From: Clostridiales bacterium
GTDB lineage: Bacteria > Bacillota > Clostridia > Christensenellales > QALW01
Length of the DNA stretch: 59,481 bases
Reading direction: 5' to 3'
Assembly (NCBI GenBank): GCA_018376855.1
Contig: JAHAAN010000014.1
Coordinates: 1 to 59,481, forward strand
The notes under the pieces were generated by a model, which worked only from the letters and a program-made list of their open reading frames with translations, made no database searches and was not told where the DNA came from. A program made the position numbers and the translations under genes. Shown here piece by piece: positions 51,971 through 59,481 of this stretch (the first letter of the stretch is position 1; the number at the start of each line of letters is the position of its first letter).

Positions 51971-52942
51971 TTATTCCGCCTTATCTGTTTTTTTCTTTTT
52001 GTTAGCCAAAACTACGGCGACAACAACTACTGCGACCACCGCTACCGCCGCAATCACAATGTACAAAACCGTATTATTGGAAGGTGCCGGAGCATCCGTA
52101 CCGGCGCTTGGCGCCGCAGAAGCAGCAGCTGAAGCATCTGCCGTAGGCTGCTCGGAAGCATCGGGCTGTTCGGGAGCAGAGGTAGCTGATGACATATCTG
52201 TGGGAATCAGATCCGCATTCTTTGCCTCGACCTCGCTTCCATAGAAGAAGAGGTTATCAAACAGAAGCTCCGAACCTTCCTTACTGAGCCATCCGAAACC
52301 GGTAAGCTTTGTTAATACATCCGCTTCAACAAACATCTGAGAATCAAAATTCTTTTGCAAATTCTCAAGCGGAACGCATACCCAGCCCTCAAAATCCTCC
52401 GGAATCTCAAAGTAAGAATGCACGATTGTTCCGGGAGCATATGGATGTTCCTGTTCCGGAGCTGTAACGATGGTCTTCGCTCCGTCTTTGCTGATCAGCG
52501 CATAACTCTTGTTGGAACCGATGGTATATGCGCCATTGTTCAAATTTCCATCTTTCGCAACGCATAGCTCAAAGCTAAACTCAGCATCAAACCCACTGTC
52601 ATTTTTCACATAGAAGCCAAAGCCCTCCGCGTTTGCCGGCGCCTGCTGCAAGTTGGTATCCACAAGGCCTACCCACACCTGCTGCAAAGCCATCAACCCG
52701 AAATATATGCCGCCTTCCCATAATTCGGCATAATCCAAAAGCAGATCTTCTTTTTCGATCTCGGTATTTTGCATTCCGATATACCCGCTGACAATCCCCT
52801 CATCATTGTCAAATGTTTCAACCACAGCGATCTTCATGCCGCCGTCATCCCACGGCGTACTTACTTCCTCATCTGCCGTTACCCCGATCCCCATGCAAAG
52901 CACCAAAACCGCGGCAGCTATGAATGCTACAATTTTTTTCAT
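51971..52942 (-). CDS. Secreted, membrane-anchored surface protein (paralog of the next gene)
   Basis: A 323-residue protein. Signal peptide ('IVAFIAAAVLVLCMGIGVTA'), a beta-rich exported domain of about 215 residues starting 'STPWDDGGMKIAV', a Ser/Ala/Pro/Thr linker (about 240-285), then a membrane helix ('TVLYIVIAAVAVVAVVVVAVVLA') and lysine tail. The domain shares about half its positions with the protein at 53247-54083, including 'GFGFYVKN', 'NNGAYTIGSNK', 'YALISKDG', 'EGWVC', 'LTGFGW' and 'FDNLFFYGS'. I recognise no named family; the shape resembles a carbohydrate-binding module. Confidence 0.72.
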   Translation of the reverse strand: MKKIVAFIAAAVLVLCMGIGVTADEEVSTPWDDGGMKIAVVETFDNDEGIVSGYIGMQNTEIEKEDLLLDYAELWEGGIYFGLMALQQVWVGLVDTNLQQAPANAEGFGFYVKNDSGFDAEFSFELCVAKDGNLNNGAYTIGSNKSYALISKDGAKTIVTAPEQEHPYAPGTIVHSYFEIPEDFEGWVCVPLENLQKNFDSQMFVEADVLTKLTGFGWLSKEGSELLFDNLFFYGSEVEAKNADLIPTDMSSATSAPEQPDASEQPTADASAAASAAPSAGTDAPAPSNNTVLYIVIAAVAVVAVVVVAVVLANKKKKTDKAE

Positions 52943-52971
52943 ATGATCCTCCCAAGTATATATTTATCTTT

Positions 52972-53000
52972 ATTATAGCATACGCTTTTTGCAAAATCAA
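52972..53000 (-). promoter_or_regulatory. Promoter for the 51971 gene
   Basis: Minus strand: TTGATT (52995-53000), 17 nt, TATAAT (52972-52977). Confidence 0.75.
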
Positions 53001-53130
53001 TATTGCTTTATAACGCAAGAGAGTTTTCAAATCATTTTCAGTTTACCGGTTCAAAAGCAGCAAACTGAATAAAGCTTTTCAACAATTCATTCGTTTGCTG
53101 TTTAATACAGCTTTGCATAATAACTCCGTA
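53001..53130. other. Intergenic region between surface-protein genes
   Basis: AT-rich, no gene seen. It is bounded by the promoter on the left and a terminator on the right. Confidence 0.4.
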
Positions 53131-53170
53131 TCAAAAAAGACTTTTGGCCGATTCAGTGCAGCCAAAAGTC
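53131..53170 (-). terminator. Terminator of the 53247 gene
   Basis: A perfect 10-bp stem (53139-53148 with 53161-53170), followed by T6 on the minus strand. Confidence 0.72.
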
Positions 53171-53246
53171 CTTTCGTTCATTTTCAAACGACTCACAACA
53201 TGCCTATCTTATTAAACCGGCCAATTCTGATGTTCGTTCTATTTCA

Positions 53247-54083
53247 TTATTTTCTCTTTTTTACCACCGTCAGAGCGCCGCAGCTGACAAGTGCAGCAGC
53301 CGCAAATGCGATTGTAGTAACATCAGCCGTTGCCGCAGGGCCATCCATTACCAAATCAGCATCCTTCTCGGTAACCTTACTTCCATAGAAGAAAAGATTA
53401 TCAAACGTCAAATTTGCTTTTCCGTTAGAGTTCATCCAGCCAAAGCCTGTAAGCTTAGACGCCGCATCATCCCCAACAAAAGTCTCTGCTGCGTAATTCT
53501 TCTGCAAATTAGCTACAGGAATGCACACCCAGCCTTCAAAGCCAGCGGGAATCACAAAATTAGAATGAACTACCAAGTCAGCATTATAAGGATGCTTCTG
53601 TTCGAGCGCCGTAACAACCGTCTTTTTGCCATCCTTGCTAATCAATGCGTAATCCTTATTGGAACCGATGGTATAAGCGCCATTATTCATGTTTCCGTCT
53701 TCCGCAGTAACCAATTCCATTGTGAAAGCTACTTCCTCATCGTTGCCGTTTTTCACATAGAATCCAAAGCCATCTGCATCCACCGCAGCATTCTTCAAGT
53801 TGCTGTCAAGAATACCAACCCATACTTGAGCCAACGCCGCATCACCAAACACAGCAGAACCTTTGGTGAAATCAACATAATTGGCTAAGTCATCCTTTGT
53901 AACCGCCGTGTTGCCTGCACCGATAAAGCCGCCGGTAATTCCGTCGCTGTTCTTGAACGGCTCGCAAACCGAAATCTTCAGATTGCTGTCGTCCCAAGGG
54001 GTTGCCACATCCGCGGCAAAAGCAGTGATGCCCATGCAAAGCACCAACGCAATAACCGCTGTTAAAGCAAATACTTTTTTCAC
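53247..54083 (-). CDS. Secreted surface protein with C-terminal sorting-like signal
   Basis: About 278 residues. GTG start at 54083 with GGAGGAG at proper spacing. Signal peptide ('FALTAVIALVLCMGITAFA'), a beta-rich domain paralogous to the 51971-52942 protein ('TPWDDSNLKISV', 'GFGFYVKNG', 'NNGAYTIGSNKDYALISKDG', 'EGWVC', 'FDNLFFYGS'), then 'GPAATADVTTIAFAAAALVSC' and a basic tail. This tripartite end (short Pro/Thr/Ala motif, hydrophobic helix, Lys/Arg) resembles a cell-wall sorting signal but is not LPXTG. Function unknown. Confidence 0.75.
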   Translation of the reverse strand: MKKVFALTAVIALVLCMGITAFAADVATPWDDSNLKISVCEPFKNSDGITGGFIGAGNTAVTKDDLANYVDFTKGSAVFGDAALAQVWVGILDSNLKNAAVDADGFGFYVKNGNDEEVAFTMELVTAEDGNMNNGAYTIGSNKDYALISKDGKKTVVTALEQKHPYNADLVVHSNFVIPAGFEGWVCIPVANLQKNYAAETFVGDDAASKLTGFGWMNSNGKANLTFDNLFFYGSKVTEKDADLVMDGPAATADVTTIAFAAAALVSCGALTVVKKRK

Positions 54084-54114
54084 GTAAAACTCCTCCATAA
54101 CAATATTTTACTTT

Positions 54115-54143
54115 ATTATAGAACACCGATTATGTAAAGTCAA
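54115..54143 (-). promoter_or_regulatory. Promoter for the 53247 gene
   Basis: Minus strand: TTGACT (54138-54143), 17 nt, TATAAT (54115-54120). Confidence 0.82.
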
Positions 54144-54226
54144 GAATCATTTTTTGTTTTTTTCAAAGGAATTTTATAAATAGCGAACATTCTTATTCAT
54201 CTAACCTCTTTATGTGCTGCTAAAAT

Positions 54227-54262
54227 AAAAAAACGAAGCATTGTTTAATGCTTCGTTTTTTT
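54227..54262. terminator. Strong terminator of the 54274 gene
   Basis: A perfect stem of about 16 bp with A7/T7 ends, centred on 54244, usable in both directions. Confidence 0.85.
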
Positions 54263-54273
54263 AATCTTTAAAA

Positions 54274-55029
54274 TTACTTCTTCTTTCTGACAACCGTCAA
54301 CGCGCCGCAGCTGAGAACCGCAGCAGCCGCAAAAGCAATGGTGGTAACATCTGCCGTCGCAGCCGGACCTTCAGAAGGCGCTTCAGCAGAATCCGTAGCT
54401 ACCATTTCTCCCAAAACATAAGAACTGCCCTGACCATTACGAATATCAAGCTCTACGCTCTCCAACTTAGAAGCGTCATAAGCAGGACGGTTCCATCCCG
54501 AAGGCGGAGCTATCGTTAAAGCCTCCACGCTCAAAACCACATAACCCTTAAAGTTCGCCGGAATGGTTACAGCGCTGTCGGTCCCATAACCGCCGCCGTC
54601 TGCTGTAGCAACTGCAGGCTTGCTTCCGTCAGTTCCGATTAACACCGCTTTGCTGCAATCAAAAGCAACTGCGCCTCCATCGCTGTCATTAAAAGCAATG
54701 CGAAGCGACACTGCAGCTGAACCGCTTTCAACATAAACCCTTACATACTTAGAGCTGTTAACATTTTTAACCGCATTCAAAACAGCCTCATCCTTAAGAT
54801 AAAAGCTCTGAACACTGGCGCCATCCCCGCACTCTATCTTAACACCCGCACCGGTTTTGGACAAATTCGGCGCTGCAATACCATAACCAGCCAAACCGGT
54901 ATTATAATTCATAAATGCATCAATATCTGCCGCGTCAAACTTGGTAATGACCGCATCTGCCGCAAACGCCGCCATGCCCATCATGGCAACCATGCAGATC
55001 ACCAAAACTGCAACAATAAACTTTTTCAT
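54274..55029 (-). CDS. Secreted surface protein with the same C-terminal sorting-like signal
   Basis: A 251-residue protein. ATG at 55029 follows GGAGGGG; a longer frame to 55164 has no support. Signal peptide ('FIVAVLVICMVAMMGMAAFA'), a beta-rich domain different from the two neighbours ('FDAADIDAFMNYNTGLAGYG', 'YVRVYVESGSAAVSLRIAF', 'IPANFKGYVVLSVEAL'), and a tail 'GPAATADVTTIAFAAAAVLSC' almost identical to the 53247 protein. The middle looks like a jelly-roll carbohydrate-binding domain, inferred only from pattern. Confidence 0.75.
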   Translation of the reverse strand: MKKFIVAVLVICMVAMMGMAAFAADAVITKFDAADIDAFMNYNTGLAGYGIAAPNLSKTGAGVKIECGDGASVQSFYLKDEAVLNAVKNVNSSKYVRVYVESGSAAVSLRIAFNDSDGGAVAFDCSKAVLIGTDGSKPAVATADGGGYGTDSAVTIPANFKGYVVLSVEALTIAPPSGWNRPAYDASKLESVELDIRNGQGSSYVLGEMVATDSAEAPSEGPAATADVTTIAFAAAAVLSCGALTVVRKKK

Positions 55030-55060
55030 GATTTCCCCTCCGATATATTTTGATAAACAC

Positions 55061-55089
55061 ATTATAGGCTTTGCAATATTCAAAGTCAA
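55061..55089 (-). promoter_or_regulatory. Promoter for the 54274 gene
   Basis: Minus strand: TTGACT (55084-55089), 17 nt, TATAAT (55061-55066). Confidence 0.82.
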
Positions 55090-55356
55090 TACCTTTTTTT
55101 CATTTTTTCGCGCTGATTTTGAAGAATTGTTTAACACCGCAGCATATTGACGCATAACATGCAATAATTATGAGCCAACCATAACTCCAAGCTCTTTCCA
55201 GCATAAAAAAACAGGCGCACCGAATCTAATACCAAAATACCGGACAGGCTAAAAAGCTTTCTGCAATATATTCTCGCATTCGCGCCGACCGCACACAGCA
55301 TTGCTTCTGTTTCCTCCCTGATTTATTGTACCATAACGGAGCCCGAAAATATCACC
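55090..55356. other. Intergenic region, no gene seen
   Basis: Lies between the surface-protein island and the CBS gene. No convincing ORF or hairpin. Confidence 0.4.
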
Positions 55357-56058
55357 TTATTTTCCATTGCTCCCCAAAACATCATAAGGGGAAAGCACGC
55401 CCAGCAGCGAAGAATCTGGAAGTGCATTGTCCGTAATCAACAGCAGCTTCAGCTTGCGGCTGCGGCTGTACGCCTGATCGAACACAGCACGCGCTTCCCG
55501 CAGCAGCATATCCGGCGCGGCAAAACGGAAATCCTGCCCCATATGGCGGTCAAGCGGCAGATATTGCGCAAGATCCTGCATCAATGTATCTTTATTCACG
55601 CAATAGCCGTCTATCGCAGCTTGAAAAACCGTTCCCACACTGAACACGCTATCCACACGCCCGCGTTCAAGAATCGGCACATGGCTGATATGATTCTGCT
55701 GCATCTTTTCCATAAGCGGCAGCACAGGAGTCTCGCGGGAAGCGGTAATAAGCCTGCTCAGCGGCGTCATATGCAAGCGCACGCGCGGAGGGTTTTCCAC
55801 CAGCTCCAACAGCGCACGCAGACTTTCAACCACTCTTTCATTCGGATGGATTGCATATTCTCCGCCGAATTTCGGTTCATGGCTGAGAAAATTCCGCACC
55901 TCCCGAAAGCAGGCGATCTGCTCGCTGTAATCGGCAAAATCGCGATGCTTTTCCAGCCGGAACACCGAGCTTCCCCTGCCGCTGCCGACCACCGCTTCCG
56001 CGGCATTCTCCAAACGCCTGTAGAGATCCAGAAACTCATCCGTATGAAAATCACCCAT
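55357..56058 (-). CDS. CBS-domain protein
   Basis: A 233-residue protein. The first ~85 residues are helical ('FREVRNFLSHEPKF' resembles HEPN/DUF-type helices). Two CBS motifs follow ('LITASRETPVLPLMEKMQQNHISHVPILERGRVDSVFS' and 'FRFAAPDMLLREARAVFDQAYSRSRKLKLLLITDN'), a pair that normally binds adenine nucleotides. It begins about 20 nt after the broken SGNH gene on the same strand. Partner or target unknown. Confidence 0.78.
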   Translation of the reverse strand: MGDFHTDEFLDLYRRLENAAEAVVGSGRGSSVFRLEKHRDFADYSEQIACFREVRNFLSHEPKFGGEYAIHPNERVVESLRALLELVENPPRVRLHMTPLSRLITASRETPVLPLMEKMQQNHISHVPILERGRVDSVFSVGTVFQAAIDGYCVNKDTLMQDLAQYLPLDRHMGQDFRFAAPDMLLREARAVFDQAYSRSRKLKLLLITDNALPDSSLLGVLSPYDVLGSNGK

Positions 56059-56078
56059 AACTGCCCCGCTCCTTTCAA

Positions 56079-56728
56079 TTATAAAGCCCGCAGGAAAGCC
56101 TCCAAGCGCCGCGCTATGCGCGCGCCCCCGTATCGTTGGAATGCAGCCCGTCAGGACAGAAACGCTCCTTCTGCACCGAAATATCGGAACAGATACCCGC
56201 CGTGCGGTAAACGTCTAAAACCGGAAGCGAATATGAACCGGCAATTTCTGTGATCGCATCCACATAGTCCAAAAGCGGACGCCCTTCGGGGCGAAATGCA
56301 CTGGGTTGACTTCCGCCCTCTCTCTGCATCGGCGTCATGACCACAATCTTTGCCAGCGGATATTTTTCCGCCAGCCCCCGGAAAAGCAAGTGGCAGGCGC
56401 CGCAGAACGTCTCCGGCGCGCGACCCTCCATCGTCCCAAAAAGCGCGTTGCCGTGTCCGTAATCGTTTGTCCCTCCGAAAACAAGCACCAAATCGGCGTC
56501 GTTCTCCATCTCCTGATAGCGATCAACAAACGCCGTTCAGCAGCTTTCAAACATATCCGACCCCTGCTGCCGCGCGATTCGGGTTCCGCTGATCCCGTAA
56601 TTCCGCACAGTCTCAGCCCCCACCGCGCGCCCCAAAACCGCATGATAAACATATTCCTCGCTTGAAACGCCAGAGCCCTGTGTAATGCTGTCTCCCAGCA
56701 CATGAATGATCTTCCCCTGCAAATTCAT
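56079..56728 (-). pseudogene. SGNH/GDSL hydrolase, broken by in-frame TGA and a GC-repeat frameshift
   Basis: The frame starts well (GGAGGAG site, 'IIHVLGDSITQGSG' with the GDS serine) but meets TGA at 56537-56539. The same frame continues with 'DADLVLVFGGTNDYGHG' and the catalytic 'CPDGLHSND'. Near 56115 an extra GC in a GC run shifts the frame; removing it restores 'RIARRLEAFLRAL' to TAA at 56079-56081. Full protein would be about 215 residues, normal for this esterase family. Both lesions are recent, since the rest is well preserved. Confidence 0.82.
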
Positions 56729-56811
56729 AATGTACTCCTCCGACTCTCGCCTTTAAAAAGAATGCGTTTATCATATCATATAATAAACAAGAAATCAATG
56801 CGAAATTATTT

Positions 56812-56838
56812 TTAGCACTCAAGATGCAAGAGTGCTAA
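56812..56838 (+). promoter_or_regulatory. CIRCE operator upstream of hsp20
   Basis: TTAGCACTC (56812-56820), 9 nt, GAGTGCTAA (56830-56838): a perfect CIRCE. It places hsp20 under HrcA together with groESL. Confidence 0.95.
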
Positions 56839-56925
56839 AATTCACAAATTTTATGGCATTTATTCATACTTTTGTACGCCTTCGGCGTTATACTGTAATC
56901 GTTACATGAAAAGGAGCTGATACCA

Positions 56926-56973
56926 ATGCACATGAAAGCGCCGCGTTTGGCATCGCAGGTCAAGCGCATATAA
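56926..56973 (+). CDS. Possible 15-codon leader ORF ahead of hsp20
   Basis: ATG at 56926 with AAGGAG at ideal spacing, ending TAA at 56971-56973. It encodes a basic peptide (MHMKAPRLASQVKRI). It lies between the CIRCE site and hsp20 and could be a leader peptide or chance. Confidence 0.4.
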   Translation: MHMKAPRLASQVKRI

Positions 56974-57022
56974 GCAAGAAAAACACACATAATAAAATCA
57001 AATTAAAATGGGAGGAATTATC

Positions 57023-57469
57023 ATGTTAAATAACCGTAAAAACAACGCCGTAACTTACTATAACCCGTTCCGTGAAATGGAAAAGCTTGAAAGACACTTT
57101 TTTGACGACCCGTTCTCCTTCTTTGAAAACGGCTCGCTTGCCGAATTTAAAACCGATATTACCGACGAAGGCAACGCCTATAAGCTGGAAGCCGACCTTC
57201 CGGGCTTTGACAAAAAGGACATTCATCTCGACATTGACAACGATGTCCTAACGATCAGCGCGCAGCGCCATTCCGAGCACGAAGAAAAAGATAAGCAGGG
57301 CAAATATCTGCGCTGCGAACGCTCCTACGGCTCCTACTACCGCCGCTTTAATCTTTCCGATGTAAAGGCCGACGAGATCAAAGCCAAATACGATAACGGC
57401 GTGCTGACACTGACGCTTCCGAAAAAAGAAATCGAAGCGCCGAAGGGCAGACATCTTGAAATTGAATAA
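57023..57469 (+). CDS. hsp20: Hsp20/alpha-crystallin small heat shock protein
   Basis: A 148-residue small heat-shock protein. The alpha-crystallin domain runs from about residue 40 to 140 ('FKTDITDEGNAYKLEADLPGFDKKDIHLDIDNDVLTI', 'YLRCERSYGSYYRRFNLSD', 'AKYDNGVLTLTLPKKE'). It holds unfolding proteins. ATG 57023 follows GGGAGG. Controlled by the CIRCE at 56812, which is unusual since Hsp20 genes are often under other regulators. Confidence 0.95.
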   Translation: MLNNRKNNAVTYYNPFREMEKLERHFFDDPFSFFENGSLAEFKTDITDEGNAYKLEADLPGFDKKDIHLDIDNDVLTISAQRHSEHEEKDKQGKYLRCERSYGSYYRRFNLSDVKADEIKAKYDNGVLTLTLPKKEIEAPKGRHLEIE

Positions 57470-57480
57470 CAAAACAACAA

Positions 57481-57514
57481 AAACCCTGTGCGAGCTGCCT
57501 CGCACGGGGTTTTT
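57481..57514 (+). terminator. hsp20 terminator
   Basis: A 14-bp stem with one G-T pair (57481-57494 with 57499-57512), CTGC loop, T run. Also faces the convergent lipoprotein gene. Confidence 0.85.
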
Positions 57515-57537
57515 GTCTTTGAGAAAAGTGCAAATAC

Positions 57538-58113
57538 TTATTCCGAAATCTCATAAAAATTCAGTTTTTCCAAATGCAGAAGATAATCCATTCCCGCCTG
57601 CTGCGCCCACTCTTCAGCACAGTATACTGTAACGCACTGCGCGCCTATGGCGAAAGAATAATAGTAATAATCCTCTTCTGCGCACGGAGGGCGATCGGCT
57701 TGCTTTTTATAATAAACAACGCCGCTATGCTCCAACCGCTCCGCGTTCTTGCTTGCATCCTCCGGCTTCTGCTCGCTGTTATAGCTCACACACCGATACG
57801 GCTCTTTATATTTAATATCATAAAAGCCGCCGAAGCTAACGGAAATATCCGTAATTTTTTCTTCCTCTCCGGGATAGATCAGCACATACTCCATTCCAGA
57901 AATCACTTCATTTTCCTTTTGATCCACCGCTTCCCGCAGCTTCTGAACCGTTTCATAATGATAGGTTTGAACGCCGCACCACGCGTTCGGATCGGTCGGC
58001 GCCGCCGATACGTGCGCCGTTCCCGACGCCTCAGCGTCTGCCGGTCGATTACAGCCCGCAAACAGCAACATAGCCGAACAAATAATCAATAATATAGAAT
58101 AGATTTTTCGCAT
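57538..58113 (-). CDS. Secreted lipoprotein of unknown function
   Basis: A 191-residue lipoprotein: signal peptide with lipobox 'LLFAGC', short linker, then a compact domain with two Cys pairs possible ('WCGVQTYHYETVQKLREAV', 'RPPCAEEDYYYYSFAIGAQCVTVYC'). GGGAGG precedes ATG 58113. It starts 11 nt after the metalloprotease stop, so the two are probably one transcript. Confidence 0.75.
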   Translation of the reverse strand: MRKIYSILLIICSAMLLFAGCNRPADAEASGTAHVSAAPTDPNAWCGVQTYHYETVQKLREAVDQKENEVISGMEYVLIYPGEEEKITDISVSFGGFYDIKYKEPYRCVSYNSEQKPEDASKNAERLEHSGVVYYKKQADRPPCAEEDYYYYSFAIGAQCVTVYCAEEWAQQAGMDYLLHLEKLNFYEISE

Positions 58114-58124
58114 AAAGGCCTCCC

Positions 58125-59411
58125 TCAATCAAACTTATTTTCGTTAAATTCACTTGCACAAACATCACACCAAATAGTCGCTAAATCATATACATCGTCC
58201 TGCTCAATTTGGGAAAAGTGATCCAACCCGCTGTTATTAATGCAATGCGAACCAGCCGTGCAATACTTCGCGGCTCCTGCGTGCTCTCCATTGTGCGTTG
58301 TTCCGAAATTATGGCTGATTTCATGCTGTATTCTGCGCACACTGCCCATAAAAGTTTCGGAGGTAACATCACTATTCGGTGAAATTTGCACTACAGAATA
58401 ATTCCCATTTACTCCCGCAAGTCCACCAACGCAAGAATCAAATGTAAAAAAGCACGTTTGCATATTATAGCCACGTTCATCGTTCCTAAAATCAAGAGAG
58501 GTTATTATATCATATGTAGTATAACCACATTTGCAAACACTTATATTAGAAGAATGGTCACATGCATGCCCACAGCCAGTATTGCCGCAACTATTCTGCC
58601 CGCTAACCCAAGTACATGTATTAGCAGACAAATCCTGTGCATATATTGTACTCAATCTCGTAGGTTCTGCAATAAGATTGATATTCCATTTCCTTAAATA
58701 TGGTATTTTAGCTCTATCCATCAACTGAGCTATAACCGTTTCCGATTGATTACCAAATGTATTAAAGAAACTGTTATCATATAATACTCTAATATAAACA
58801 TTTTTTAAATTATTAACTGTAATAAGACATTTGGCTTCAACACCACTTTGTATAGATTTTGCTGTAATCGTTGCTGTTCCCGTTGAAATTGCAGTTACTT
58901 TTCCTGCACTAACTGTTGCTACATTTGTATTGCTCGAACTCCACATTATACCCGTAACAGTATTTTCTATCGGTCTTACACTCGCAACAAGATTATATGT
59001 ATCTCCCACTCCCATTATTCTATTATATCGATTTAAAACCACTTGTGTCACCGGCACAATCACCCGAATATTACAAGTAGCAGAAATAGCGGAATTCTTA
59101 ACCGCTCTTGCAGTGATCGTGGCGCTGCCCGTTTTCTTTGCCGTTACCAGTCCGCTGCTGCTGACCTCCGCTACATCCGGATCGCTGGAAGACCACGTTA
59201 CCTGCTGGTCGATCGACGTCGGGTATATGCTCGCGCTGATCTGCTTTGTCTGTCCCACCGTCATATCCGCGCTTGTGGGGCTGATGAGCATTCCGTCCGC
59301 CCCATACCGCACTGCCAAATACGGCAGCTTTGCGGAATCCGCCGTGTAATTCGCAGAAGCAAAGTGGCGGTAATAATTCTCCGTTGCTCTCTCGATACGC
59401 ATTTTAAACAT
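58125..59411 (-). CDS. Metzincin-like zinc metalloprotease with Big_2 repeats (5' end probably incomplete)
   Basis: A 428-residue frame. Residues about 40-200 hold two bacterial Ig-like (Big_2) domains ('VTWSSSDPDVAEVSSSGLVTAKKTGSATITA', 'IMWSSSNTNVATVSAGKVTAISTGTATITA'). The protease domain carries the zinc motif 'HEISHNFGTTHNGEH' (HExxHxxGxxH) and many cysteines. The first ~37 residues ('FASANYTADSAKLPYLAVRYG') look like the end of a DNRLRE-type domain. There is no signal peptide and an in-frame stop lies just upstream at 59433-59435. The gene therefore looks 5'-truncated or frameshifted near the window end. Confidence 0.78.
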   Translation of the reverse strand: MFKMRIERATENYYRHFASANYTADSAKLPYLAVRYGADGMLISPTSADMTVGQTKQISASIYPTSIDQQVTWSSSDPDVAEVSSSGLVTAKKTGSATITARAVKNSAISATCNIRVIVPVTQVVLNRYNRIMGVGDTYNLVASVRPIENTVTGIMWSSSNTNVATVSAGKVTAISTGTATITAKSIQSGVEAKCLITVNNLKNVYIRVLYDNSFFNTFGNQSETVIAQLMDRAKIPYLRKWNINLIAEPTRLSTIYAQDLSANTCTWVSGQNSCGNTGCGHACDHSSNISVCKCGYTTYDIITSLDFRNDERGYNMQTCFFTFDSCVGGLAGVNGNYSVVQISPNSDVTSETFMGSVRRIQHEISHNFGTTHNGEHAGAAKYCTAGSHCINNSGLDHFSQIEQDDVYDLATIWCDVCASEFNENKFD

Positions 59412-59481
59412 CAGAACTCTGTAAAGGAAGAGTTATTGCATTAAGTTTTATTATTTTTACAACGAAAACTCCTCAAAGCTT

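Overview
The window looks like a chromosome segment from an anaerobic, gut-type Clostridia (Bacillota). The basis is sequence content: an NADH-linked [FeFe]-hydrogenase cluster, NfnAB, CIRCE-controlled groESL, a foldase-type PrsA, a PduO cobalamin adenosyltransferase, SipW-type signal peptides, near-consensus sigma-A promoters and intrinsic terminators. I cannot name the species. No tRNA or rRNA gene, CRISPR array or intact prophage is visible.

Layout. 1-8.4 kb: end of a Gfo/Idh/MocA oxidoreductase, GNAT and WYL genes, ispE, and a parE-parC-hisC run. 8.5-15.1 kb: SPOR protein, DUF6062 protein, comEB, groESL, and a PadR/DUF1700/DUF4097 module. 15.3-18.2 kb: a decayed surface GH127-like enzyme. 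18.3-28.0 kb: a hydrogen/electron-flow block with a SpoIIE-type phosphatase and HydS-like sensor hydrogenase on the minus strand, divergent from NfnAB, HydC, a split HydB, HydA and a small [2Fe-2S] protein. 28-33.6 kb: an amber-interrupted small gene, PduO, a 1.2-kb stretch with an IS200 relic and a holin-like toxin ORF, a GH10 xylanase and citrate synthase. 33.8-42.8 kb: lipoprotein, structured leader, and a glmU-HAD-pth-mfd-prsA run. 43-46.9 kb: an ABC transporter operon led by a 40-aa secreted-peptide gene. 47-49.5 kb: glnS and a sugar isomerase. 49.7-55.0 kb: a surface-protein island with a (TCTG)12 tract. 55.3-59.5 kb: CBS protein, broken SGNH hydrolase, CIRCE-hsp20, lipoprotein and a Big_2 metalloprotease.

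How the genes work together. HydABC would couple NADH and reduced ferredoxin to H2, NfnAB would link ferredoxin/NADH to NADPH, and HydS plus the phosphatase could report H2 or redox state. GH10, GH127 and the surface proteins suggest a plant-glycan user. HrcA probably controls groESL and hsp20 through two CIRCE sites.

The most striking local theme is genes broken or re-joined at precise points. These are a 41-bp tandem duplication that splits hydB, an NfnA-NfnB fusion that loses a cluster ligand, a pth gene cut at the mfd ribosome-binding site, and in-frame stops or short-tract frameshifts in three accessory genes. Whether these are biological or assembly errors must be checked in reads. The best candidates for an undescribed system are the secreted 15-residue peptide with its ABC operon, and the repeat/promoter/terminator arrangement ahead of the SipW-type surface protein.
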